The notes: generated by a model not told the origin, from the sequence alone. DNA of 64,000 nucleotides from Arabidopsis thaliana (GCF_000001735.4 NC_003076.8:13333835-13397834), one strand, 5' to 3'. Counted from the stretch's first letter, positions 11,369 through 23,905 are shown. Numbers and translations are program-made.

Positions 11369-11626
11369 CTAGAAACACCGCGAGCTTGTTGTTTTGCGAT
11401 ATATTTTTATATGGTTTGATATAAATCCTTCATCTATAAAACTTATTAAACCAAAATTCGAGATTTCTAGAATAAAATAAGTCCAACTCAATCTAACCTT
11501 GCAGATTATAAAGGACATGTTCTTACTTATCTCGATGTCTAGCCGAGGGAGATGAGTTAATCCTGCAAGTAGATCAATAGCAAATGCTAGATACAATTCA
11601 CAAAATATATAAATACTCGTCAGCAT
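11369..11626 (-). pseudogene. copia reverse transcriptase/RNase H remnant
   Basis: The fragment LAFAIDLLAGLTHLPRLDI, followed by LISFIDEGFISNHIKIYRK, resembles the copia segment that runs from the end of the reverse transcriptase into RNase H. It lies just upstream, in element orientation, of the remnant at 10926-11240. It is short and decayed, and could not be assigned without that neighbour. Confidence 0.5.
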
Positions 11627-13838
11627 TTATATATAGTGTTTCATGACCAAATATATAGAGTCGACTTCCTTTAGAAGTGACTAATATAACATCAATTACT
11701 TTAGATGTTTAGTTGGAATATCTGGAGACACTTTTGTCTTTCCAAGATCTTTTATTCCAATTAACTCTTTAAGAGTTTTGATGATCAAAATCATTATGTT
11801 TATAAATTCCAGGGAATATAATTATAATATATATCTTTCAAGGATTAGTTCTTTAGACATCCCATGAGGCGTAGTTAAGTTATTTATATAGCATCAATTC
11901 AATATCGAGTGATTTTGACAAATCCCGGCGCGACACACCGTTTTGTCTTAAGTATCATAACACTCTTTTTGATGTTTGGACCATATGTCCAGAAATTACT
12001 CGTTTCTTATACGAGATTAATATAGACTTGACTCTCTTTATTTATTGGCCAATATATCTCTTTACGCTCACAGAGCGGAGATTCATGATCCTCATTAATT
12101 ACATTACACGCTAGATCATTATAAATGATTTTATTTAGGTACCTGATTTTGTTATTAACCATGTCAATCGGTCTCTTTACTCTTCTTCAGGAGTCTCTTT
12201 ACTCTTCTTTAAGAGTCTATATGCTCCTCTTTTAAGAGTTTAATCCTCTATATAACAATTTGCTCTTTTTTCTTTTCGAGGGTTTTCTTTATATTTGAAA
12301 CCAAAAATGTTTATCACGTTCTTTAACGTGTTATAGACAATAATATGTCATCTGCCAGAGACATATTTTTTTTTTGGAGCATTTTTAGCTGGGATATGAG
12401 TTTTTCTATGAACTCTCTAAGTTCATATTTATTTGTATGAGGATCAATAATTTTATAAAATCTCATTCATCAGCTGTTTGCATTTGATTTGCAATATACT
12501 CTGAATAGTGATCATTTTGAATTTTTGAACTCTTAAGTTCATATTTATTTGTTCAAAGATCCAAACTATTCAATAAATCTTCCATAGTGATGGAGAATTT
12601 TTATCATCAACATTATGATTTGCAAATCTTGCAATTGGCACATCTCTAAAAGATGGCTCAATATTAATAGAGTGAAGATTTATCTCCAACATCTCTAAAT
12701 TTCATCCTCTTTGGATGATATTTTTATGTGGTGCAGAAGAGCATTTATAATATATATCTCACACCCATAAAATTTAAAATGATAAATATTTGATCTCTAA
12801 TCATGTATAAATAACATGAGAGAAATATTTCTTATGAATCGTTGGCCTTATATAGAATCATCATGTTCCATATAAAAACATGGAGATTAAATCATCATAA
12901 ATTGTTTTGCAATCACTTGGATTTGCATTATGAACGATTTATTAAAGCTCAATTTGAGAGTAAACATCATTTTTAGATGTTCCACTTTATGTTAAAGTGA
13001 TAACTTTTAGGATATGACTTCACCAGAGTTATCTCGCTCTAGGGCGTCAAATTCACCAAAGTTTATCGACTTATTATCGATGTGGGATTCCTTTAATTCT
13101 CCCCCTCGAGATAATAACTCTTAAAGTTTATTCATCTCGAAATGAATCTCACTTTAGGATCAATAACATGTATGAACGGGATCATATATTTAAATTTGGA
13201 TCCTCTTAAAAATGTGGGACTTGTAATTATTCCTCCCAAGATTATGGCTTTTCAAGCCTATTTCTCTTGTACCGGATCTAATTTTAGATCGGTTATATTT
13301 TAGATTTAATTTGGAGAATATTTAGGAAATCGACCATCATATACTATGAGCTTATTAAAAAAATGGTGATTTGGCCAAAAATCATATGATTCTGGAGGCA
13401 TAGCCTACCACAAAATGAAGGAGAAGGTATACAACCATCGAATCCATAATATATAAATAAATTTACCATATATTAAATTTTACCATCTTTATTTTTGTAT
13501 GATATAATCATACATGTGTGTGTCTCCATTGTGGTCAAACATTTGACACCATATTAATTTATAGTCTCAATATAATAATAATAAATATCTTTAAAACTGT
13601 ACGAGTTTCCTTGGAGACTTTGGAAAACACAAAACATCGATTATTATGAATCTGATGTATTTGGAAGTCGAGAGACTAGCTCATCTAGATCTTCTCATTA
13701 TTTGTGCACTTTCTAAACATACATCGACAAGTGCTTCATATATTCTCATAAGAAAACTATATTTTTAATTTTAAAAATACTTTAATGTTTTTAAATATTA
13801 TGTAACACATATTAATTTTTTACGAATAAAACCAATAT

Positions 13839-13855
13839 AAATAATTAAGCATATA
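13839..13855. repeat. target-site duplication of the LINE, left copy
   Basis: The 17-mer aaataattaagcatata occurs here and again at 19498-19514, directly after the LINE's A-rich tail. The first few A bases of the right copy are ambiguous with the tail. Confidence 0.9.
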
Positions 13856-14148
13856 TGTTCAATAACAATTTGTAGAATAGATGAATGAATGGCAATGCTC
13901 TCTGAGGGCGATTTTCTGGGCGACTTCGTACCCGTTCTTCATCAATTGATTTCTCCACGATGGAGTGCTTTTCCGACGATCGGAATCCGTTTTTTTCTAT
14001 GGAATTTCGATGGTGGTTACTCTCTGCCTAACAGTTATAATGTCAGTTTTCATTCTCCTTCCAATTCGGAAAGTAACTACCCTCATAAACCGCCATGGTT
14101 CCAACTCTATAAATCCTCCAATTCGATTTCCCTCCTTTCACTTTCTAA

Positions 14149-15369
14149 TTTCAATTCCCCCCGTTCTTTACCACCACAAAACATGACTATAGACTGCGTA
14201 AATCCGTTCAAGACCTGAATTTGGGAATTGATGACGAACCGGTGGCTCTTACTCCGAAGTTCTGTTCCCAGGCAGCGTATGTGAATCGTTTCTCGGTGGT
14301 GGTCACAACCGTGAATCCTCGTAAGCAGAACCTTCGTGCCTTAATTGGACAGATGTCAAGAGTTTGGGGTTTCCCCGACTCGTGTGTTGGCAGAATCCTT
14401 GAAAGAGGTAGAGTCCAATTTAAATTCCAAACCGAAGAAGCAATGAATTTGGTACTTCGTCGTGGACCGTGGTCGTTTAATGATTGGATGCTCTCAATCC
14501 ATCGCTGGTATCCAAACATCAGTGAAACCGAGTTGAAGATCATACCGTTTTGGGTGCAAATTACGGGTATCCCACTTCTCTTCCTTACTAATGCGATGGC
14601 ACGATGTGTTGGAAATAGGCTAGGAATTGTGTCTACTGTTGACTTTGATGAGAATTCGAATCATGTTGGATTTGTAAGGGTAAAAATTGATTGGAATCTA
14701 GATGATCCGCTTCGATTTCAAAGGAATTTTCAATTTGCTGTTGATGAAAACACTGTGATTAAGTACCGGTTTGAGAGACTTAGGAACTTCTGTTCCAAAT
14801 GCGGTTCTCTGAAACATGATGTGAAGGAATGTGTTCTTGCCTTTGATGATGAAGACCCAGCGGAAATTAGCGATGATGACAATGATGATGATGATAATCA
14901 AGGGGATAACAAGGATAAGGACATGAGTGACACCGATACCCTTCAAACAGTTGACCCTGCAACTCTCATCCCTGGTCTTACTCAACCGTTCTCAACTGGA
15001 AATAAGGGTCCGAACACACAAAACACTACGGTCTTCTCTGTTCCAAGTGTCTTTGAAGACACAGACCTCACTGTGGAAAGGCTTCGATACCTGCACGCCA
15101 AACTAGCGAGAGTAAGGACTCAGACACCAATTTCCAATGATCTCCTTGAGGATTCTTCTGACAATGCACAAAACCAGTTTGTCCTACTGAAGCGAAAGCG
15201 AGTTCAATTTGAGGACATGTATCGAAAGGTGGAGGCAGCAGATGAGATGGCGGTCCTGAGCCAACTCTGTAAGAAGGAAAGAAAGGCTGAATCTGCGGGT
15301 TCCTGTTCCATTCACAATGGTTTAGACGGAGGCGCGGGGGGCCCTGTACCCCCAAGGGATCCAATATGA
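14149..15369 (+). pseudogene. LINE ORF1 (DUF4283/zinc-knuckle RNA-binding protein)
   Basis: The frame is open from 14149 and clearly coding from the LGIDDEPVALTP stretch at 14221. Residues about 20-170 of that part form the DUF4283-like domain usual in plant LINE ORF1, followed by the knuckle CSKCGSLKHDVKEC (C-x2-C-x4-H-x4-C, about 14793-14834) and an Asp-rich tract near 14860-14930. The likely ATG at 14183 is in another frame that stops at 14216-14218, so a one-base shift just after the start probably inactivates it. The product would package the LINE RNA. It overlaps the start of ORF2 by four bases. Confidence 0.8.
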
Positions 15370-18300
15370 GGATCATCTCATGGAATTGTCAGGGCATAGG
15401 TGTTCCGCTGACTCAGTCCCGGCTTTTCCGTTTAAATCGCATATATAAGTATGATATTCTATTTCTTATTGAAACACTTAATCAGTGTGATGTTCTACAT
15501 AAATTAGCTTGTGATTTGGGATTTTCTAATGTAATAACTCAGCCCCCCAATGGAAGGAGTGGTGGCTTAGCTCTTATGTGGAAAAACAATGTATCTTTGT
15601 CCTTGATTTCTCAGGATGAAAGGATCATTGATACCTTTGTAACATATAATAATAAGAGCTTCTACTTGTCTTGTGTGTATGGCCATCCTATTCAATCTGA
15701 ACGTCATCATCTTTGGCAACAACTTGAACAAATTTCAGACAATCGCAATGCTGAATGGTTGTTAATTGGAGATTTTAATGAGATATTATCCAATGATGAG
15801 AAGATTGGTGGTCCTTTGAGAGAAGAGTGGACTTCCAGAAATTTCAGAAACATGATTTCATATTGTGATCTTGAAGATATGAGATCAAGAGGGGATAGGT
15901 TTACATGGGTTGGTGAAAGACACACGTTCACTGTGAAGTGTTGTTTGGACAGAGCCTTCACTAATTCAGTTTGGTCTGCAACTTATCCTAATGCTGAAAC
16001 TGAATTTTTGGACTTCTCCGGTTCAGATCATAAACCGGTTTTGGTCCATACCAATGACTCATTTGCACAACGACAAAAGCCCTTTAGGTTTGATAACTGA
16101 CTGGTTGATATCCCCACGTTCAAACGTGTCGTTCACGAAGGTTGGAAAACTTCTCACAATTCTCAATCAATTGCCATTACAGAACGAATCTGATGCTGTC
16201 GTCAAGCTATGGCAAAACTGAAACATCGATCAAATTTAAATTCGGATCTGCACATAAAGACACTTCATGAACGTTTAAACAGAGCGATGGAGAGTACGGT
16301 TAGAGTTGAAAGGCAACATATACCCCAAATACAAGAGTCGTTGACAAAGGCTTATAGTGATGAGGAAAAATATTGGAAACAAAAGAGCCGTAACCAATGG
16401 ATGAAGGAGGGTGATCGTAACACAGGTTACTTTCATGCTTGTGCAAAGGTTCGAATTTCACAGAACAGGATAAACTCAATTAGTGATGATCAAGGACACA
16501 TATACACGGGAGACAAAGAGATTGGTCGTCACGCCCAAGATTTCTTCACAACTATCTACAACACAAATGGAGTACAAGTTTCCCCAATTGATTTTGCAGA
16601 TTTTCCTTCAACTGTTACTAATACAATCAACTTGGATCTTACGAAACCTTTTAGTGATAGTGAAATATATGATACAATAAGTCAGATTGGAGATGATAAG
16701 GCACCGGGTCCAGACGGTTTGACTGCGAGATTTTATAAACGATGCTGGGACATAGTAGGTCAAGATGTCATTCAGGAGGTGAAGCATTTCTTTGAGTCAT
16801 CAACTATGAAGACGAGCATCAATCATACTAATATATGCATGATTCCAAAGATCCAAAATCCTACAACACTATCAGATTACAGACCCATCGCATTGTGTAA
16901 TGTATTATACAAAATCATTTCAAAATGCTTGGTGACACGTCTTAAAGCTCACTTAGATTCAATCGTCTCGAATTCTCAAGCTGCTTTTATCCCGGGTAGA
17001 ATCATTAATGATAATGTTGTGATGGCACATGAGATCATGCATTCTCTGAAGGTACGAAAGCGAGTCTCAAAAACATATATGGCTGTGAAAACAGATGTTA
17101 GCAAAGCATATGATAGAGTTGAATGGGATTTCTTGGAAACGACAATGCAACTCTTTGGTTTTTGTGACAAATGGATAGGGTGGATTATGGCTGCCGTTAA
17201 ATCTGTACACTACTCTGTCTTGATTAATGGATCACCACATGGATATATATCTCCAACCCGTGGAATTCGACAAGGCGATCCATTATCACCATATTTATTC
17301 ATCTTATGCGGAGACATCTTTAGCCATCTCATTAAAACTAAAGCATTGAGTGGTGATATTCGTGGAGTGCGTATTGGCAACGGCGCAACGGCGATAACGC
17401 ATTTACAATTTGCGGATGATTCACTCTTCTTCTGTCAAGCTAATGTAAAAAACTGCCAAGCTCTAAAAGATGTTTTTGACGTTTATGAATATTACTCGGG
17501 ACATAAAATAAATGTTCAGAAATCATTAATCACTTTTGGCTCCCGGGTTTATGGCTCTACTCAATTACGTCTAAAAACTCTTTTGAATATACCAAATCAA
17601 GGAGGTGGGGGTAAGTATTTGGGCCTTCCCGAACAGTTTGGTCGAAAAAAGAAAGAAATGTTCAGTTACATCATCGAACGCGTCAAAAAACGAACAGCCT
17701 CTTGGAGTGCAAAGTTCCTCTCGCCAACCGGAAAGGAGATAATGCTAAAATCGGTTGCTTTAGCAATGCCTGTGTACGCGATGTCATGTTTCAAACTTCC
17801 TCAAAGTATTGTTTCAGAGATTGAATCTCATCTAATGAATTTCTGGTGGGAAAAATCTACAAACCAAAGGGGTATACCTTGGATTGCATGGAAGAGACTT
17901 CAATTGTCTAAGAAAGAAGGCGGCCTTGGTTTCCGAGACCTTGCAAAATTTAATGATGCTCTTCTTGCAAAACAAGCTTGGCGGATAATCAAACATCCGA
18001 GTTCTCTATTTGCACGAGTCATGAAAGCTCGATATTTTAAAGATGACTCAATACTTGATGCCAAAAAAAGAAATCAACAGTCCTATGGTTGGGCTTCCTT
18101 ACTATCCGGTATAACATTATTAAAAAAGGGTACAAGATATGTGATTGGTGATGGAAAACAGGCTCGAATAGGGTTTGATAATGTCGTTGATTCTCATCCA
18201 CCCCGTCCTTTGATCACAGAAGAAAAATATAAGGAGCTATCAATGGATAACTTGTTCTCGCATAGAGGTTTAAGCCGTTCTTGGGATGACTCCAAAATTA

Positions 18301-19463
18301 CAAAATATGTGGATCAAAGGGATCATGCATACCTTAAACGAAACTATCTATCCAAAAACCCTATTCCGGACAAACTTATTTAGAATTACAACTTCACCGG
18401 AGATTATACTGTCCGCTCTGGCTATTGGTTTCTCACTCATGACCCGTTTGACACCTCTCGAGCAATCATTCAGCCACATGGTTCGATCGAATTAAAAAAT
18501 AAGATATGGCACTTGCCTATTATGCCGAAATTAAAACATTTTCTGTGGCGAATTCTTTCTCGGGCATTACCAACTACAGAACGATTAACTACAAGGGGAA
18601 TGCGGATAGATCCTGGCTGTCCACGTTGCCGAAAGGAAAACGAATCCATCAATCATGCTCTATTCACATGTCCATTTGCAGATATGGCTAGGCGACTATT
18701 GGATCCAACGCTCTATAGGAACTTTCCGATATCCAACAACATTGAAGATAACATCTCCAATATTTTCCTATTCCTCCAGACCGCCACGATACACGATTCT
18801 CAGAAACTTAGTCCATTCTGCTTGATGTGGCGAATATGGAAAGCAAGAAATAACGTGGTATTCAATAACTTCCGAGAGAGTCCTTCAATAACGGTTTTAA
18901 GAGCACAGGCTGAAACAAAGGATTGGCTTAATGCTACACAAATTCAAGGTCCACGACGACCACTGAACCGATCGAACGCCACACCGAAGAATTCATGGAC
19001 AACACCACCAATACCGTATTTCAAGTGCAATTTTGATGCTAGTTTTGATGTGCAGAATCTAACGGCAAGGGGTGGATGGCTAATTCGAGACCATAACGGG
19101 ACACCAAAACATTGGGGTTCGATGACTTTAGAACACACAAGCACACCTTTAGAGGCTGAAACAAAGGCGCTCTTGGCAGCACTACAACAAACATGGATCC
19201 GAGGTTATACTCATGTCATCTTTGAAGGAGATTGTCAGACTTTGATAAATCTGGTTGCGAGGTCTACATCCCATGGCTCTTTAGCAAATTTATTAATCGA
19301 TATCCATTTTTGGGAAGCAAAATTCACTAGCTGTCAGTTTAAATTCATTAGGAGAGTGGGCAATAATATAGCGCATAATTTAGCAAAGTTTGGTTGTAAT
19401 TCATCTGATTTTTATTCTGACTTTGGTTCTCTGCCAAATTGGCTCTGTAATAACTCTGTTTAA
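15366..19463 (+). pseudogene. LINE ORF2 (endonuclease, reverse transcriptase, RNase H)
   Basis: One reading frame runs from the ATG at 15366 to the TAA at 19461, about 1365 codons, interrupted only by TGA at 16098, TGA at 16191 and TAG at 18381. The AP-like endonuclease comes first (ISWNCQG, LLIGDFNEI, GSDHKPV). The reverse transcriptase follows, with KAPGPDGL, FIPGRIINDNV, GIRQGDPLSPYLF and the catalytic LQFADDS. Then come a zf-RVT region (MPKLKHFLWR, C-x2-C...H-x4-C) and an RNase H domain (FKCNFDASFD, PLEAETKALLAAL, FEGDCQTLI). The enzyme nicks the target and copies the LINE RNA in place. The three stops make it non-functional as it stands. Confidence 0.9.
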
Positions 19464-19497
19464 TCAATAAAAGTGTTTTGTCGAAAAAAAAAATAAA

Positions 19498-19514
19498 AAA
19501 TAATTAAGCATATA
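19498..19514. repeat. target-site duplication of the LINE, right copy
   Basis: Second copy of aaataattaagcatata; see 13839-13855. Confidence 0.9.
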
Positions 19515-19559
19515 AATTCACAAAAATAATAACAGATGGACTATAGCCTTTTTATGCAA

Positions 19560-19820
19560 GAATTCAGGAGGCATAGCATTCCATATTAGAATTCAATAGG
19601 TATAGCTTTTGTTTGATCGTATAGAAGGAGGCAGAGCCTACCATATATAACGATCAATTCCGATAAAAGCATAACCTTTTATTTGATCATTAAGGAAGCA
19701 TAGTCTACCATATATATAACGATCAATTCCGGAAAAGACATAGCTTTTTTATTTTATTTGATCGTGAAGGAGGCAGAGCCTACCACTTGTAACGATCAAT
19801 CCGGAAAAAGGCATAGTCTT
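19560..19820. repeat. 70-75-bp repeats in the copia leader
   Basis: Three to four imperfect units carry gaaggaggcagagcctacca, then aacgatcaattccg, then catagctttt...atttgatc. The gatc ends fall at 19615, 19685 and 19760. A related partial unit (ggaggcatagcctaccac) lies on the other side of the LINE near 13398. They belong to the copia element's 5' untranslated part, and no gag is seen between them and pol. Confidence 0.75.
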
Positions 19821-19917
19821 ACGAATCACGATGTCTAAAATATTTCTATTCTATAAACATAAACGAATTAAATACCATAAATTTTACTTATCTCATAAAC
19901 GCTCAAGCGGTAAAGAC

Positions 19918-19932
19918 ATCATGCTGATAACG
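19918..19932 (-). other. copia primer-binding site
   Basis: The minus strand directly inside the LTR reads CGTTATCAGCATGAT, resembling the TTATCAG-type site complementary to methionine tRNA in many plant copia elements. Confidence 0.5.
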
Positions 19933-20186
19933 TGTTATAAATCATAAGCAAAAAAAAAATATTATAAAAATAGAAATATGAGAGTGAGAGAGTAGACGAG
20001 AAAAAAAATAATTGTTTGCTTTTCATCTTATGTCTTATGATTAACAACGAACAACCATATATATACAAACAAAAGATTTGGTGATGAAGTTTTGTAGCTT
20101 GGAGAGAAAGACTTTTAATGGCTAAGTCTTATATAAATAAAATCAAAAACTAGATGGATAATCACTAATGATTATTGTTTATACCA
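19933..20186 (-). repeat. 5' LTR of the copia-like element
   Basis: This 254-bp copy starts TGTTATAAATCATAA like its partner at 10373 and ends TTTATACCA, a decayed form of TTTATAACA. Flanking bases (ataat before 10373, atatg after 20186) give no clear target duplication. From 20187 to 20717 I see only AT-rich sequence and the OS9 3' region. Confidence 0.85.
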
Positions 20187-20717
20187 ATATGACATTAATG
20201 AAGCTCAAAAATTGAAATTTGCGTTTCACATTTGTCATTTGTTTGAACTAGGCAGCTCTAGGGAGTCAAGTGGTTCTGGACACAGAAAAAAAGGCGTTCT
20301 CTCTTATTTCTTATCTTCTCAACTTGTTAAAAACCAAAGGTTTTTAGTTGTCAAATTTACTTTAAATATCAATTTGTAAACATATTCTTCGATTACAAAT
20401 ATATAACTTTACCAAAATAGAAGAAACACACACAAAATCAGCCTACACTTGGAACAAATTCATTAGTGAAACGGAAACATATGTGTTACATGAAGCTTGC
20501 AGTCTTTGCTTCACAAGTGGTTTATCAGTACCTTCTATTGAAATGCTATTTTAAGTATGCAAAAAATTACAGAGAGAGTATCATCATCCTACCAGCAAGC
20601 GATCCCAATTGAAACCATGATCACTACAGCGGGTAACACTGAAAATGGAGATATGCTAGTTCTTGTATATACAGTCGCTGTTAACTCTTACTCTTAGGTG
20701 ATTCACTTAGGCGGTTT

Positions 20718-22891
20718 TCAAGAATCAGCTATCATCTTAGGTGATTCGTCTACTGCTTGTTCTTCCTTGTTTCTTGTTGCGTCTTCTTCCACTGGGATCG
20801 CATTGCAGTGGATCGTGTGTGACACTGGTTTCTCTAGCTGGAACAGCCTTCAATTTCCACAAGAACAAGGTTAACAAACTAACGGATCATAAGCTTACTT
20901 ATAAAGCAGTGACTCGTGTTTGGTAATTAGCATTCAAGATGAAACATATAGTTACACTAGTGTTTCCGTTACGACATGGTCTTTCAATGGAGCAGGAGTA
21001 AATTCACTTTGAAAACTGGTTTTCAAGTAAATGAGATTTTGCTTACGGATGCTTGCACAAGGTTGGGCACTGAACAGTCAGTGCGTACTTGCAAGTTGAT
21101 AATTCAGTGATTGAAGTGACCATTGCCCTTGTTTCTGCGCATACAAACCTCACCTGCATAGAGCAATTTCAAGCATAATGAATCATAATTCAATGAGCCC
21201 AAATGCAATGTAGTAAACTAGATTACATACCTCGACTTCGCGAGGTGATCCTGTAAGATCACAGGTGGTCCCATTGGTGTATACATGAGAGTGATACCTG
21301 CAACCACACCACCATAACAGATTAGCTGAGATATATCTTTCTGCTGCTATAAAGGTTATGTAAAACCTCAGCTTATACCTCTGAGATGCATCAGTTGAAG
21401 CATCAGAAACAGTTTGATTAAACGCCGCAGTTGCCTCTGGGTCAAAAGTACCCAAAAAAAACTCTTGAACAATCTGCAGTGGCAGGATACAAGGGCCATA
21501 CCATTAGATTGTGATTCAATGAAGGATTAAAGAAGAGTAAGAAAAGAGAACCAATAAAAGCCAACCTTGTTTTCATCCTCAACGTGTAGCTGCCGCACAT
21601 ACTTCTGATGACAAAACTCATAAGACCACCAACCCTCTTGCTGCTCAAATCCAGGGAGGGATTAGTTTCAAGAATTTGTTAAATAGGGTCAAAAGAAACC
21701 ATTTTTGAAATGCTTACCCTAAAAAGACATTTTTCACTAAGTGGTTGAAGCAATTCATCAGGAGTCTTTAGCTTCACCAGTTGCTGTGTTTCCATCATCA
21801 CAGTACTAATATTTTGCTGACTAGAAGTCCATCCACTCGTCGCTTTTTCCTCTTTCGGTAAGTAACATAAAAACCGATTTCCATGCTTATCCAACATAAC
21901 CATTGATTCCAGATTATCACCCTATAAAAGCCAATATTAGCGAACCAAAACGCCAAAATCATAGAGGGATCTCTATGTTACAACTATCTCTACTCAATGT
22001 AACTCATGTCAAAGTGAAAAATAAGCTTTAAATCAATAGCTTGTGATAAAAAAAAAAGCCAACACTTATCGACCATAACAATAGATTCCAGATTCTCACC
22101 CTATACAAAACAATACTAGAGAATCTAAACACCAAAACCACAGAGGATCTCTAACTTAAAACTATCTCTACTCATTGTAACTTAAGATCAAAGTGCAAAA
22201 TAAGTTTCAAAACTACTATACTCTTATCCATCGTAACCACAGATTCCAGATTACCACCATATAAACAACAATATTAGAGAATAAAAAACACCAAAACAAC
22301 GGAGGATCTCTATGTTACAACTATCACTAATCATTGTAACTCAGGTCACATGGCAAAAATAAGCTTCAAATCAATCTAAATTGTGATTTAAAAAAGCTAA
22401 TCTAATCCACCATAACCATAGATTCCAGATTCTAACCCTGTTAGTGACAATCTCTATGTTACAACTATCTCTACTCATAGTAAATCATGTCATAGAGAAA
22501 ACGTAAGCTTCAAATCTATCTAAAGTGTGACTAATAACAATATTAGAGATCAAACACCAAAATCACAGAGAATCTCTACTATTAATATTCAATTAGTGCA
22601 AAAATTAAGCTTTTTGAAATCTATCTTAAGATTGCGTTATTACCGGGTGAAAAGGTGAATCTTCAGGAAGGAACTCAATCTTGTACTTTGGTTCACGATT
22701 GTTTCTGCTGAATGTTCCAACTATACATAAAACATTGAATCAAGACAAAACTCGAAATTGATCGGAAAATTATGAGAAGAGAGGAAATGATATAGACCTA
22801 GATGAGCTGGGAAGATCTGATCGGACCAGACATGGGAGCTTGAAGACAATGCCACTATTACCAGACATAACAAGATCTGCGTGATTCTCAT
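20718..22891 (-). CDS. OS9: OS9 homologue, ER lectin of glycoprotein quality control
   Basis: Eight exons on the minus strand: 22891-22798, 22720-22644, 21921-21718, 21640-21566, 21473-21379, 21297-21231, 21153-21047 and 20847-20718. All introns have GT/AG ends and the joined frame is 283 codons including TGA (282 aa), the length I recall for Arabidopsis OS9 (AT5G35080). It begins with a signal peptide (MRITQILLCLVIVALSSSSH). The MRH lectin domain includes EGWWSYEFC and CDLTGSPREVEVRF. OS9 binds trimmed N-glycans of misfolded proteins and hands them to the HRD1/SEL1L ubiquitin ligase for ER-associated degradation. No disabling lesion was seen. Intron 2 is enlarged by tandem repeats. Confidence 0.95.
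21895..22620 (-). repeat. tandem repeats in OS9 intron 2, copying the exon 3 acceptor
   Basis: The segment gattccagattatcaccctat, which spans the start of exon 3 and its splice acceptor, recurs at about 22084, 22242 and 22421 in the plus-strand reading (spacing 179, 158, 179 bp). Each is followed by similar intron sequence (ccaaaaccacagaggatctct, aactatctctactca). A fifth partial copy reaches about 22600. The intron is 721 bp, most of it built from these units. Confidence 0.8.
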
Positions 22892-23626
22892 CTTCTAACC
22901 GGTACGAAAAATGTGAGATTGTGAAGGAGAATAGCACCGGACGGTAACAGGCGACGGCGATGTAGACGATGAGGTCGCTCGTCGAGTGTTATTAGCTGCG
23001 GTGATGTGACTAATAAGACGGCCACGCAGGACATCCAATTAAAATTCGACACGTAATGTTATAACTCAACAAATCTAATTATCGTGTTACAGTGTCGGGA
23101 AAAATTTCATCAAAACCAGGTTTCGTTCAAACCGGTTATCCAATTCATCAAAACTTAAAAGTGGATTTATTTTCTTATTACACTTCTAGAAACAAAAATC
23201 AAATGGAAACTATAAAAAAATTCTTTCGAAAATGCAACAATTTTATATAAATGATTTGTAATTTTTTTTTTTTAACGTCTACTTTTATTGATGAAAAATC
23301 ATATCTAACATAAACAAGAAAAAAATAAGAAGAACTTACAAAAAACCAACTAAGGTTGAAGCAATTTAAAGTTTTAACTTAGTTTTTTCATTGATTTAAA
23401 TTTCAAACCAATTATGAGTAAAAGTTTAAAGCGAAAGTGCGAAAACGATTTTCCCACGGCTTATTTTATCGTATTTATAAACAAAAGTTTCCATTATGCC
23501 TAAACTTACATTAACTAAGTCAGAATTTAAATATTTTTCGTTGTAAATATAGTTTATCAGCTATATTTACAATCTCAAATATATAGCATTATCTACACCC
23601 TCATGGTCCTTCCATTGACTGGCAGT

Positions 23627-23905
23627 CAGGCCCGGCCCATGACATATTTCTAAGAAACATGGGTATTGAGCCACCAAAAGTTTTAAGGTTTTTAGTATCA
23701 AAATTATACCTCAAAAATATTTGTTGCCTCATTTTCTAAATTTTTTAGATTTAGTCTCAATTTTTAATTTTTATCTATTTTCTATTGAATACATAGGTTT
23801 CATTTTCATAACATTTTAAGATTTGGTCTCAAAAAAAAAAAATTCTTCTATAAACCCATAAAAAAAAAGTTATTTTGAGCCTCATTTTTCACAAGACAGG
23901 CACTG
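23627..23905. mobile_element. hAT-type MITE
   Basis: This 279-bp element starts CAGGCCCGGCCC and ends GACAGGCACTG. It is flanked by near-identical 8-bp duplications, ctggcagt (23619-23626) and ctggcagc (23906-23913), the length hAT transposons make. The inside is AT-rich with runs of A and no ORF. The remaining sequence from 22892 to 24701 holds the OS9 promoter side and AT-rich spacer; I recognise nothing else. Confidence 0.7.

Larger units (their letters stand above)
10630..13838 (-). mobile_element. decayed copia interior, 3' part
   Basis: Minus-strand interior of a Ty1/copia element between its LTR at 10373-10629 and the inserted LINE. Two similar blocks near 10670-10740 and 10890-10970 (cgttaaaaacctt..catggaaaaa..gggataaaaaccatga) are of a type common just upstream of copia 3' LTRs. 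Pol relics are clearest at 10926-11240 and 11369-11626. Further right, weak relics are discernible: a PGFVKITRY-like piece near 11930, and VPIARFANHNVDDKNSPSL near 12560-12660. A 22-bp repeat (tctttactcttcttcaggag) occurs about three times at 12171-12240. Nothing is intact. Confidence 0.65.
13856..19497 (+). mobile_element. near full-length LINE (L1-like, plant Ta11/ATLINE type)
   Basis: A 5.6-kb element on the plus strand, flanked by a 17-bp duplication and ending in an A-rich tail after 19463. It contains ORF1 with a zinc knuckle and ORF2 with endonuclease, reverse transcriptase, a cysteine/histidine region and a C-terminal plant-type RNase H. It sits inside the copia element, so it is the younger of the two. 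About 290 bases of leader precede ORF1. Confidence 0.92.

Noticed and set aside
23022-23039. CCACG and CCAAT elements upstream of OS9, like an ER-stress element
   Set aside because: The order and spacing (CCACG, 8 bp, CCAAT) do not fit the ERSE consensus CCAAT-N9-CCACG on either strand.
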